Below are positions 26,001 through 33,326 of a stretch of 64,000 nt of DNA, in pieces. The stretch is taken from NCBI GenBank assembly GCA_002323245.1, contig DCPU01000003.1:27448-91447 (forward strand), read 5' to 3'. This DNA is from Mariprofundus sp. UBA1536. GTDB taxonomy: Bacteria > Pseudomonadota > Zetaproteobacteria > Mariprofundales > Mariprofundaceae. How positions within the stretch are numbered: the first letter of the stretch is position 1; each line of letters opens with the position of its first letter. A program made the position numbers and the translations under genes. Below the pieces are notes generated by a model. It saw only the letters and a program-made list of their open reading frames with translations. It made no database searches and was not told the DNA's origin.

Positions 26001-26846
26001 ATGCCAACGAATACCAATATACAGACCTTACGCGCCAGCACGCTCGAAACTTTGTCTATCATCAAAGATTTACCGACCTTGCCTGAGCGTTTTATGCGAA
26101 TTCAGCAGGTATTGGACGACCCCGATTCCACCATTGCCGACTTAATCAAAGTCATTGAAACCGACCAGGCAACTGCAACAACCATATTAAAAATTGCCAA
26201 TTCTTCCTATTACAACCCACTGGGACATCAGGTTTCCAGCCTCGCTTTTGCGATTTCGCGTTTGGGCCGCAAGGAAACGGCTGATATCGCACTATCGATG
26301 TCACTTTTTTATGGCTTTGCTATGCCAGCAAGCTTCGCCGTGATTCAAAAGTTTTGGTCTCATGCCTTTGCCACAGGGCAATTGGCCAGATATTTAGCCC
26401 AAATGTCACCACATCAAAATTTTGACCATGATGTCATTTTTACAGCAGGCCTACTCCAAGATATTGGCCGCGTCGTCATTGGCATGCGCATCGACATTGC
26501 CTATTTTGAAAGTGAATTGGGGCAAAACACAGGGCAAACGCTGTTGGATCAAGAAATCATCACTTATGGCGTTACCCATGAAGAAGTGGGCGAAATTACG
26601 CTCAAACTTTGGGGGTTACCTGACGCAATCGTCAGTGTCGCTGCTAACCACCATCAGCCCAAAGACAGTAATAAAAATGCCATGCTGTGTCATATCGCTG
26701 ATGAAATCGCGCATCTGCATTTCAATGACTGCACTACGATTGAACAAGTCCAAATGAAGATGCAAGACCCTGAATTTATGCAAATGATTGATGAAGTTTA
26801 CTTAAACATCCCACCTGAAGCTGAGTCTAGCATCATCACAGATTAG
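26001..26846 (+). CDS. HDOD-domain signalling protein
   Basis: The 281-residue protein has an HDOD domain (about residues 20-225): LPTLPERFMRIQQVLDDPDSTIADLIKVI, TTILKIANSSYYN, LAFAISRLGRKET and FTAGLLQDIGRVV. HDOD domains are relatives of HD phosphohydrolases lacking full catalytic residues and serve in signal transduction. The start at ATG 26001 is preferred over a TTG seven codons upstream; the ribosome site is weak. It precedes a second HDOD protein with an EAL-like domain by 19 nt and the two are likely co-transcribed. Output partners are unknown. Confidence 0.88.
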   Translation: MPTNTNIQTLRASTLETLSIIKDLPTLPERFMRIQQVLDDPDSTIADLIKVIETDQATATTILKIANSSYYNPLGHQVSSLAFAISRLGRKETADIALSMSLFYGFAMPASFAVIQKFWSHAFATGQLARYLAQMSPHQNFDHDVIFTAGLLQDIGRVVIGMRIDIAYFESELGQNTGQTLLDQEIITYGVTHEEVGEITLKLWGLPDAIVSVAANHHQPKDSNKNAMLCHIADEIAHLHFNDCTTIEQVQMKMQDPEFMQMIDEVYLNIPPEAESSIITD

Positions 26847-26865
26847 CCAACGACAAGGAGATGTC

Positions 26866-28077
26866 ATGCAAGACGTTTTAATAGCGCGGCAACCCATTTT
26901 CGACCGCGACCTTAATTTGGTGTCGTATGAGCTACTGTTCAGAAACACCAACAAAAACCAACAACAAAGTGCTGACAACATGACAGCTCAGGTCATGGTC
27001 ACTGCCCTCATGGATATCGGTATTGAAAAACTTGCTGATGGTAAACGTGTCACCATCAATGCCACGGAATCCTTACTGTTAGGCAATATTGGTTTGCTTG
27101 ATGTTTTGCCGCCCGATCTTGTTGGTATCGAAGTATTAGAAGATGTGGAAGTGAGCAGCGCAATTATCCAATCGTGTTTGGGCCTGCAAGCCAGAGGTTT
27201 TAAGATATACATGGATGATGTGGTTTATGCACCGCATCTGATTCCGCTCCTTGAAATAGCTGATGTGATTAAGGTCGACTTACCGCTTACAAAAAACTTG
27301 GCTGAAGATGTGCGCATCTTGCGCAAATTTAAAGGCAAATTATTGGCTGAAAAAGTAGAAACTTTAGAAGAATACGAGTTGGTCAAAGCCTTGGATTTTG
27401 ATTTCGTGCAAGGTTATTTCTTTAGTAAGCCTGAAATCGTGCAAGGCAGAAAACTTGCTGATTCCAAATTGGCCATCTTAAGAGCTACGCAAAAAATCAT
27501 GCGTGCCAATGCCATCAGTGATATCCATGATGTTATCAAACAAGATGTATCTCTTTCCTATCGCCTACTCAAATACATCAACTCTGCCGCCTTTGGTTTA
27601 AGATCACCGGTTAAATCCATTGAACAAGCTTTATCCTTATTAGGTTTAAACAATATTCGCCGATGGATTTCACTGCTTTCATTGGCAACACTGGGTGAAA
27701 ATAAATCCACGGAATTGTTTAAAATCTCTTTGTTTCGCGCCCAGTTCTTGGAGCTGCTCGCTAAAGCACGGCATAAGCAACAATCCGAGGATGATTTTTT
27801 GTTGGGCATGTTTTCTATTCTCGATGCGCTCTTGGATATCAGCATGGAGCAAGCGTTAGAAAGCCTTTTTTTACCGCCCAAAATTCAACAGGGCCTAACA
27901 GAACCCACTTCAGATATGGGTCAGCGACTGGGGCTATGCAAATCACTGGAATCTGGTGATATCGATGCCGTTCAAGCCTGGCAAGAAACACACCAAGATA
28001 TCGCCATAAGCAAAGTCTTTGAGATTAATAACCAAGCCATGTTTTGGGCAGATACTCAGGTCGCCCAATTCGTATAA
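26866..28077 (+). CDS. Degenerate EAL + HDOD protein (CdgJ/YuxH-type)
   Basis: The protein has 403 residues. The N-terminal EAL-like domain (ARQPIFDRDLNLVSYELLFR, FKIYMDDVVY, IKVDLPL, LLAEKVET, FDFVQGYFFSKPE) has ELLFR in place of EALLR and MDDVVYA in place of DDFGTG. It is therefore probably not an active c-di-GMP phosphodiesterase, though ligand binding is possible. The C-terminal HDOD domain (LSYRLLKYINSAAFGLRSPVKSIEQAL, LGLNNIRRWISLLSLA) completes the YuxH architecture known from CdgJ, which affects motility in Vibrio. A GGAG ribosome site precedes ATG. It follows another HDOD gene. A motility or signalling role is inferred. Confidence 0.9.
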   Translation: MQDVLIARQPIFDRDLNLVSYELLFRNTNKNQQQSADNMTAQVMVTALMDIGIEKLADGKRVTINATESLLLGNIGLLDVLPPDLVGIEVLEDVEVSSAIIQSCLGLQARGFKIYMDDVVYAPHLIPLLEIADVIKVDLPLTKNLAEDVRILRKFKGKLLAEKVETLEEYELVKALDFDFVQGYFFSKPEIVQGRKLADSKLAILRATQKIMRANAISDIHDVIKQDVSLSYRLLKYINSAAFGLRSPVKSIEQALSLLGLNNIRRWISLLSLATLGENKSTELFKISLFRAQFLELLAKARHKQQSEDDFLLGMFSILDALLDISMEQALESLFLPPKIQQGLTEPTSDMGQRLGLCKSLESGDIDAVQAWQETHQDIAISKVFEINNQAMFWADTQVAQFV

Positions 28078-28122
28078 TAAGTTGCGCTTGCATTATACAG
28101 GTTGGCCCTTTGGTATGCAGCG

Positions 28123-28566
28123 ATGCTTTCCTTCCTCACCGATTCAAACTGGGCACTATTTCTTTCAGCATTGATTTCATCCACTCTTTTCCCAGGTGGA
28201 TCTGAAGCGTTACTGATATTCCGTTTAGAAGAATCACCAACACAACTCGCGGTTTTGGTCAGCATCGCAACCCTCGGTAATGTCCTAGGAAGCATGATTA
28301 CCTATGGTATGGGGCGTCTGGGTTATGTCTTGGGTTCACGTTGGTTTCAAATGCCGCAGCAGCGCATCGCGCAAGCTGAGCAATATTTTAGCAAATACGG
28401 GAAACTCACACTTCTTTTTGCTTGGTTACCCATCATTGGTGACCCCATTTGCTTAGTCGCAGGAGTTTTACGCTATCACTTTATCGGTTTTGTTCTTTTG
28501 GTGAGTTTAGGAAAGCTGGTTCGTTATAGCCTACTTGCCTGGTTCACCGTTAGCGCGCTGGCTTAA
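28123..28566 (+). CDS. YqaA-family (SNARE-associated/DedA-like) membrane protein
   Basis: The 147-residue integral membrane protein has about four hydrophobic segments. The family signature is LISSTLFPGGSEALLI, followed by TLGNVLGSMITYGMGRLG and WLPIIGDPICLVAGVLR. It belongs to the short YqaA branch of the DedA/VTT superfamily, whose members are linked to lipid scrambling or transport; the substrate is not established for this branch. The start at ATG 28123 is likelier than a TTG seven codons upstream. The 3' end overlaps the 3' end of lspA by 17 nt on the opposite strand. Confidence 0.87.
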   Translation: MLSFLTDSNWALFLSALISSTLFPGGSEALLIFRLEESPTQLAVLVSIATLGNVLGSMITYGMGRLGYVLGSRWFQMPQQRIAQAEQYFSKYGKLTLLFAWLPIIGDPICLVAGVLRYHFIGFVLLVSLGKLVRYSLLAWFTVSALA

Positions 28567-29053
28567 AACTACGAATCAACAGCAATACCACAGCCACAAA
28601 AATACAAGAATCGGCGATATTAAAGGCAGGCCAATGCAGTGCCTCACCATTGTAAACCACATACCAATCAATAAAATCAACCACATAGCCCAAAGTGAAT
28701 CTATCCCAGATATTGCCTGCCGCACCCACCAGCACCAACATCAATAACCAAGATTCACCATGATCTTTTCTCACTTCTTTGCTCCACCAAATACTGACCA
28801 CCACCGCAATGCTGCAAGTCAGACCTAAGAGTAAATTGGTGCGCCAAGCGTGCCCCCAATCGGCAAACATCGAAAAAGCGACACCAAAGTTGTGCGCCTT
28901 GACCAAATTAAAAAAGCCATCAATGACGACGAGCTGGAAAAAAGGATATTGCTGCTCAATCCACCATTTACTGAGTTGATCAGCTGACAAGAGCATAACA
29001 AAAACAAGCATTTGTAACTTCACGCGTTTTAGCCCAAACAAGCCTTTCCACAT
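28550..29053 (-). CDS. lspA: Lipoprotein signal peptidase II
   Basis: The 167-residue protein has four transmembrane segments. The catalytic aspartates are in the conserved boxes GAAGNIWDRFTLGYVVDFI and FNIADSCIF, and the early box reads LSADQLSKWW. The aspartyl protease cleaves prolipoproteins before the lipidated cysteine, which fits the several lipoproteins in this window. The start at 29053 (MWKGLFGLKR) gives normal length. ileS, its frequent neighbour, is absent. Confidence 0.96.
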   Translation of the reverse strand: MWKGLFGLKRVKLQMLVFVMLLSADQLSKWWIEQQYPFFQLVVIDGFFNLVKAHNFGVAFSMFADWGHAWRTNLLLGLTCSIAVVVSIWWSKEVRKDHGESWLLMLVLVGAAGNIWDRFTLGYVVDFIDWYVVYNGEALHWPAFNIADSCIFVAVVLLLIRSFKPAR

Positions 29054-29239
29054 ACTTTTATATCCCAGCGAACTTATATTTTCCGAAATATGAACATGAA
29101 CCCTCGCTGGATACAATCTTCTTCTTTGCTTTTTCCCAACCATCGCAAAAAAATATGCTGTTATCATCTTGTGCTTCAAACCTTTATTTGTAGAGTTTTG
29201 TTCTCATTTGAATTTGTAACATTTCACGGAGTTTCCACC

Positions 29240-29488
29240 ATGGCATTATTAATCACCGATGATTGCATCAATTGCGCTGTTTGCGAGCCTGAATGCCCCA
29301 ATGAAGCCATTTATGAAGGCGATGAAATTTTCGAAATCGACCCGACTTTATGCACCGAATGCATTGGTCATTTTGATGAGCCACAATGTGTGAAAATTTG
29401 CCCTGTCGATTGCATTCCCAAAGACCCTGCCAATGAAGAAACTGAAGAACAATTGATGGAAAAATACAAAGCACTGACTGGCCAATAA
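29240..29488 (+). CDS. YfhL-type 4Fe-4S dicluster ferredoxin
   Basis: The 82-residue protein has two cluster motifs, CINCAVCEPECP and the extended CTECIGHFDEPQCVKICPVDC with the insertion characteristic of the Allochromatium/YfhL ferredoxin class, whose clusters have very low potential. It is a cytosolic electron carrier. The start MALLITDDC is the family N-terminus. It lies 2 nt before gmk. The ~186-bp divergent region with lspA presumably holds its promoter; no clear regulatory motif was seen there. Confidence 0.95.
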   Translation: MALLITDDCINCAVCEPECPNEAIYEGDEIFEIDPTLCTECIGHFDEPQCVKICPVDCIPKDPANEETEEQLMEKYKALTGQ

Positions 29489-29490
29489 GC

Positions 29491-30039
29491 GTGTCCAACC
29501 AGTTGTATATTGTCTCTGGCCCTTCTGGAGCTGGAAAATCAAGCTTGTGTGCAGCTTTACTGGAAGCTTGCCCAAACTTACATCTGTCCATTTCATGCAC
29601 CACACGCAACCCACGTCCAGGCGAAAAAAATGGTCGCGAATATCATTTCTTGGACAAAGAAACCTTTGAGGCACAAAAGAATCAAGGTGATTTTTTAGAA
29701 TCAGCTTTTGTGCATGGCAATTATTACGGCACACGACAATCGGATGTCGAAAAAGTTTTAGCCAGTGGCTTGGATGTATTGCTCGAAATTGATTGGCAAG
29801 GTGCTGCGCAAGTTGCCGAAAAAATCCCCAGCTCCAAACGCATTTTTATCCTGCCACCATCCATTGAAACCCTGCGCGCTCGACTGACCAAACGCGGCCA
29901 AGATGATGCGCGTATCATTGAGAATCGTGTCTTAGCAGCGCAAGTTGAAATCAATCATGCACATGAAGCCCAGCACCAAATTGTAAACGATGATTTTGAA
30001 CGTGCTTTAACAGAGCTTAAAGCTTTGGTGTTGTGTTAA
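29491..30039 (+). CDS. gmk: Guanylate kinase
   Basis: The 182-residue enzyme starts at GTG. The P-loop is SGPSGAGKSSL, and the GMP-binding residues are in SCTTRNPRPGEKNGREYHF with ESAFVHGNYYGT. It ends soon after VNDDFERALTELKALV, about 20 residues shorter than the E. coli enzyme, but the catalytic core is complete. It phosphorylates GMP to GDP. rpoZ and spoT, common partners, are absent. It converges on gspH with a 4-nt gap and no visible terminator between them. Confidence 0.95.
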   Translation: MSNQLYIVSGPSGAGKSSLCAALLEACPNLHLSISCTTRNPRPGEKNGREYHFLDKETFEAQKNQGDFLESAFVHGNYYGTRQSDVEKVLASGLDVLLEIDWQGAAQVAEKIPSSKRIFILPPSIETLRARLTKRGQDDARIIENRVLAAQVEINHAHEAQHQIVNDDFERALTELKALVLC

Positions 30040-30043
30040 CGCT

Positions 30044-30601
30044 TTAGTTTAAATTATCCTGTATTTGAATGCCTGCAGGACCCGGCCGAATCCTCAGAAA
30101 CTTAGCGTACGCCTCTTTTTCTTCCGCAAAATAAACATCACTTTGCGAAGTGGTGCCATCGGGCAAAAGCAATACGATGCCAATCACTACTGCTTGCTGA
30201 CCATCATTGCTTTGCTCACCCATATCCAGCACGAAATCACCCACCTGCTCAACGCGGGTTAACATGATGCCTTCGGGCAAATCATAAGTTTCAAAGGGTG
30301 ACTCCGCATAACCCACCCATTCGGCAGATTTATCAGGGGCTGTTTGTGCCAGGGCTTCAAAATACCAATTTTGTTCTGTTGCCACCCAGCGAATCGGCAA
30401 GCCAGTCATTTGGCTTTCTTCCAACGCTGCCCGCATCACCACGCGCAAGCGCTGCGACACCTCTTCCGCCGATCCAAAAGTTGATTGATAAAGTGATGGC
30501 ACGACCATAGCTGATGTAACCGCAATCATCACAATGACGAGCAAGATTTCGAGCAGGGTAAACCCCCGCTCATCTATTGTTTGCTGCGGATGCAAAGCCA
30601 T
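30044..30601 (-). CDS. gspH: Type II secretion minor pseudopilin GspH
   Basis: The 185-residue protein has a type IV prepilin leader and cleavage site ERG/FTLLEILLVIVMIAVTSA with Glu+5, followed by the hydrophobic helix. The rest fits GspH (VVPSLYQSTF, RLRVVMRAALEESQMTGLPIRW). It is a tip pseudopilin of the type II secretion piston. ATG 30601 is preferred to a TTG five codons earlier. It follows gspG by 26 nt; no other gsp genes are nearby. Confidence 0.85.
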   Translation of the reverse strand: MALHPQQTIDERGFTLLEILLVIVMIAVTSAMVVPSLYQSTFGSAEEVSQRLRVVMRAALEESQMTGLPIRWVATEQNWYFEALAQTAPDKSAEWVGYAESPFETYDLPEGIMLTRVEQVGDFVLDMGEQSNDGQQAVVIGIVLLLPDGTTSQSDVYFAEEKEAYAKFLRIRPGPAGIQIQDNLN

Positions 30602-30627
30602 CTGCTCTTTGAGCAAAGGTTGCTTAA

Positions 30628-31053
30628 TTATTCATCCCAGTTGCCGATATCGGCATCAAATCCAGAACCGCCAGCTTTAGCATCAGCGCCATAGGATAAA
30701 ATATCAAAATCGCCATGCACGCCAGGCGCTAGATACACAAATGCATTACCCCAAGCATCTTTGGGCAAACTATCCAAATAACGTTTACCATTTTTGCCCG
30801 CCGTCACCAAAGCTTGTATACCTTCAGAAGACGATGGGTAGTGACCATTTTGCAAACGATATAATTTCATCGCTTGGCCAATGTTTTGCATTTGTGCGCG
30901 TGTGGCTTCCACTTTCGCCTCATCAGCGCGCTCAATAAAGCGCGGCGCCACCATAGCCGCCAATACGCCAATGATGACCAACACCACCATGATTTCGAGC
31001 AGGGTAAATCCCTTCTCTTGTTCACCCTTATTCATATTCATTTCTTGTATCAC
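30628..31053 (-). CDS. gspG: Type II secretion major pseudopilin GspG
   Basis: The 141-residue protein has the prepilin site EKG/FTLLEIMVVLVIIGVLAAMV and the diagnostic GspG stretches QNIGQAMKLYRLQNGHYPSS, PKDAWGNAFVY and DILSYGADAKAGGSGFDADI. The last carries the calcium-binding aspartates. The start is GTG at 31053, supported by GGAGG seven bases upstream, and overlaps the stop of the YidD-like gene (GTGA). It is the main pilin subunit of the T2SS pseudopilus. Confidence 0.96.
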   Translation of the reverse strand: MIQEMNMNKGEQEKGFTLLEIMVVLVIIGVLAAMVAPRFIERADEAKVEATRAQMQNIGQAMKLYRLQNGHYPSSSEGIQALVTAGKNGKRYLDSLPKDAWGNAFVYLAPGVHGDFDILSYGADAKAGGSGFDADIGNWDE

Positions 31054-31370
31054 TTGCTATCCTCCAACCAAAAATCATTTCTCTCTAAGGGATCGTACAA
31101 TCGTTTTTTCCCTTCCCAGTTAATCCAAGGACCCACCTGCAAATCATTGGTTTCATGAATCAAACGATCAATCATCAACCATGATCCAATCAACGCACCA
31201 TGCTCAGCCACAGCCTCTTTGGCATATCGCGAGCACACTGGATATGCAGGGCATGCCCGACCATCCAAATGCCCCAACACATGTTGGTAAAAATAAATGC
31301 CAAACTTTTGCGGCGTGGATGGGGGTAAATCAAAATTTTTCCAAAATAACCCCAGCAGCAAACTTACCAT
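31050..31370 (-). CDS. YidD-like membrane protein insertion efficiency factor
   Basis: The YidD core reads YFYQHVLGH, then CPAYPVCSRYAKEAVAEHGALIGSWLMIDRLIH and DLQVGPWINWEG, which is the PF01809-type CxxYPxCSRYA motif. A hydrophobic N-terminal helix precedes it, about 106 residues in all. The reading frame extends upstream to 31472, but that part encodes the trxA terminator hairpin, so ATG 31370 is chosen; no good ribosome site is seen and the start is uncertain. YidD is normally in the rnpA-yidC cluster. Here it precedes gspG and may be a paralogue. Confidence 0.75.
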   Translation of the reverse strand: MVSLLLGLFWKNFDLPPSTPQKFGIYFYQHVLGHLDGRACPAYPVCSRYAKEAVAEHGALIGSWLMIDRLIHETNDLQVGPWINWEGKKRLYDPLERNDFWLEDSK

Positions 31371-31418
31371 TGCTATACTTATATATAGCTTAATAAGCTG
31401 AGAGACACCAGCAGATGC

Positions 31419-31448
31419 AAAAAAGGCAGAGCCAAGCTCCGCCTTTTT
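31419..31448 (-). terminator. Rho-independent terminator after trxA
   Basis: A near-perfect stem, AAAAAGGC-A-GAGC with GCTC-C-GCCTTTTT and a 3-nt loop, has one mismatch. On the minus strand it ends in a T-run 55-85 nt after the trxA stop. Confidence 0.85.
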
Positions 31449-31502
31449 AAATTGCATGGATAAGTTAAACACTTACTTCCCTTTAAAAGGTGAAGCTTTG
31501 AA

Positions 31503-31826
31503 TTAATCCAAATGCTCGTTGATAAAATCAACAAGCTTACCTTTGTTCACAGCGCCCACCTTGGTGCCTTGCACATTGCCGTCTTTGAAGATGGTCAGTG
31601 TTGGGATACCACGCACACCATACTTACCTGGCGTGTTTGGGTTATCATCGATATCAATTTTGGCGATGGTAATTTTATCGCCCATTTCTTCAGCCACTTC
31701 TTTGAGCAATGGTGCAATTTGTTTACAAGGGCCACACCAAGGTGCCCAAAAATCTACAAGCACTGCGCCCGATGCCTTCAATACGTCATTTTCAAAACTA
31801 TCATCGGTTACGTTAATGATTGCCAT
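31503..31826 (-). CDS. trxA: Thioredoxin 1
   Basis: The 107-residue protein has the active site WCGPCK in DFWAPWCGPCKQIAPLL, the buried Asp of VLVDFWA and the cis-proline loop GIPTLTIF. It is a cytosolic dithiol reductase. The start at 31826 (MAIINVTDDSF) gives family length. It is monocistronic, with its own terminator, and divergent from the flagellin gene whose promoter lies between them. Confidence 0.97.
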   Translation of the reverse strand: MAIINVTDDSFENDVLKASGAVLVDFWAPWCGPCKQIAPLLKEVAEEMGDKITIAKIDIDDNPNTPGKYGVRGIPTLTIFKDGNVQGTKVGAVNKGKLVDFINEHLD

Positions 31827-31924
31827 GTGGATGTTTCTCCTGTTGTTGATCAAAAATCTAGAATGTTGCGACGAAGGATAACATAGCCAGCCAAGCATGC
31901 GCCGTCAATTTCAACCTATGCCAT

Positions 31925-31951
31925 TAAAGCTAAGGCGAAAAATTGCGATAA
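31925..31951 (+). promoter_or_regulatory. Sigma-28 (FliA) promoter of first flagellin gene
   Basis: TAAAGCTA, exactly 11 nt, TGCGATAA compares with consensus TAAAGTTT-N11-GCCGATAA. It lies 98 nt before the flagellin start. A small hairpin, ACCTAT/ATAGGT (32009-32026), lies in the leader just before the GGAGGG ribosome site. Confidence 0.82.
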
Positions 31952-32049
31952 CTAAGTGAATAGACCATTAAAGGCGGATGTCCTGGTCAGCATGATATGA
32001 AATCACGCACCTATAAAACAATAGGTTAACTAACCACGGAGGGTAAAGA

Positions 32050-33252
32050 ATGACTTTAACCATACAAACAAACACTGCAGCCATGACCGCGCTTAAGCAT
32101 CTCAATATTAATACATCTTCTATGGACAAATCCTTAGAGAAACTTGCATCAGGCTTCCGCGTCAACAACGCAGCTGATGATGCATCTGGTTTTGCTGTAT
32201 CATCTAAGTTAGATGCTCAAACCCAACGACTAAAGGCTGCATCTTTGAACGCAACTCAGGCTCAGGCCATGACAAAAATGGCGGATGCTGGTGTAAACGA
32301 AATCCAAAACATGGTTGTTCGTATTCAAACATTGGCAACCCAGGCTTCATCCGCAAACAATGCTGGCGAACTTGGCAAATTGGATGCAGAACGCATCAAA
32401 TTGGAATCAGCCATTGATAAAATTGCCCATAGCTCAAACTACAATGGTGTAAATCTCCTCAATGGAATAGATGCCAATATCGCTGGCGCGACAGGCACTG
32501 CTGCAACAGGCATTGCCAACCCTGTCCTTTCTGCTCCTGTGACATCGATTGTTTCCAGCTCAGGCATCTATGAAAATGCAAGTTTTACAGTACATGAAAT
32601 AGGTTCGGCATATGATTCAGTGACTTCAAACCAAGACTTACTCGATATGAATGGGGAATTAATTGCAACCGCAGGCACAGAACTTCTTTTGGGCGGTGCC
32701 TCAGTCACCATCACACCCAATGGTAGCAACACGACCATCAACTTGGTCGGTGGTGCTAGTCTTGTCATGCAAGACCAACCCATTCCTGGTGCTGATTTCA
32801 CTACGTTTGATACCACCGGCGCAACAGCTGGTGTTTCAGCTAAATACACGGCTGCATTAGCTTTCCAGGTCGGTGCTGATAACACAAGTAACAATCAGAT
32901 ATCTGTGGATTTGACCAATTCGTATACCACAACTGCTTTGGGTCTTGGTGGCGGTGATTTGACTACACAGGCCAATGCTCAAGCGTACATTGATACTGTA
33001 AAAGCGGCTTTGGATACAATCGTGACTCAACGTGCTGACCTTGGCGCAACACAAAATCAAGTCGCATTTGTTCAAGCCAACCTGGCGACAAGTATTGAGC
33101 AAACCACTGCTGCGGTGTCATCCATTCGTGACGCTGACATGGCTTCGGAAATGGCTGCATTCACTAAGAATCAGATTCTTACCCAAGCCAGCACCACCAT
33201 GCTCGCACAAGCCAATCAAGCAGCTCAAAATGTGATGACCCTGTTTAGATGA
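32050..33252 (+). CDS. Flagellin (first copy)
   Basis: The 400-residue protein has the conserved D0/D1 N-terminus (TNTAAMTALKHLN, SLEKLASGFRVNNAADDASG, AQAMTKMADAGVNEIQNMVVRIQTLATQ) and C-terminus (IRDADMASEMAAFTKNQILTQAST, MLAQANQAAQNVMTLFR). These flank a variable central domain (about residues 145-290). The filament subunit is exported by the flagellar T3SS. It is nearly identical at both ends, but not in the centre, to the second flagellin at 35229. It is driven by the sigma-28-type promoter. Glycosylation or other modification of the Ser/Thr-rich centre is possible. Confidence 0.97.
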   Translation: MTLTIQTNTAAMTALKHLNINTSSMDKSLEKLASGFRVNNAADDASGFAVSSKLDAQTQRLKAASLNATQAQAMTKMADAGVNEIQNMVVRIQTLATQASSANNAGELGKLDAERIKLESAIDKIAHSSNYNGVNLLNGIDANIAGATGTAATGIANPVLSAPVTSIVSSSGIYENASFTVHEIGSAYDSVTSNQDLLDMNGELIATAGTELLLGGASVTITPNGSNTTINLVGGASLVMQDQPIPGADFTTFDTTGATAGVSAKYTAALAFQVGADNTSNNQISVDLTNSYTTTALGLGGGDLTTQANAQAYIDTVKAALDTIVTQRADLGATQNQVAFVQANLATSIEQTTAAVSSIRDADMASEMAAFTKNQILTQASTTMLAQANQAAQNVMTLFR

Positions 33253-33270
33253 CAAACACATATATTTAAT

Positions 33271-33287
33271 TTGGCATCATACTTGCG
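33271..33287 (+). promoter_or_regulatory. Sigma-54 (RpoN) promoter of TPR-sulfotransferase gene
   Basis: TTGGCATCATACTTGCG has the invariant GG-N10-GC spacing and fits TTGGCACG-N4-TTGCA with few mismatches. It lies 40 nt before the start codon. In the class II/III flagellar hierarchy sigma-54 acts before sigma-28, so this gene would be expressed earlier than the flagellins around it. Confidence 0.65.
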
Positions 33288-33326
33288 AATCGCTTCCAAC
33301 GATGAAGATAAATTGAAGGTGATTGT

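Noticed and set aside
31371..31472. Longer N-terminus of the YidD-like protein
   Set aside because: This stretch contains the trxA terminator hairpin and starts at GTG with no ribosome site.
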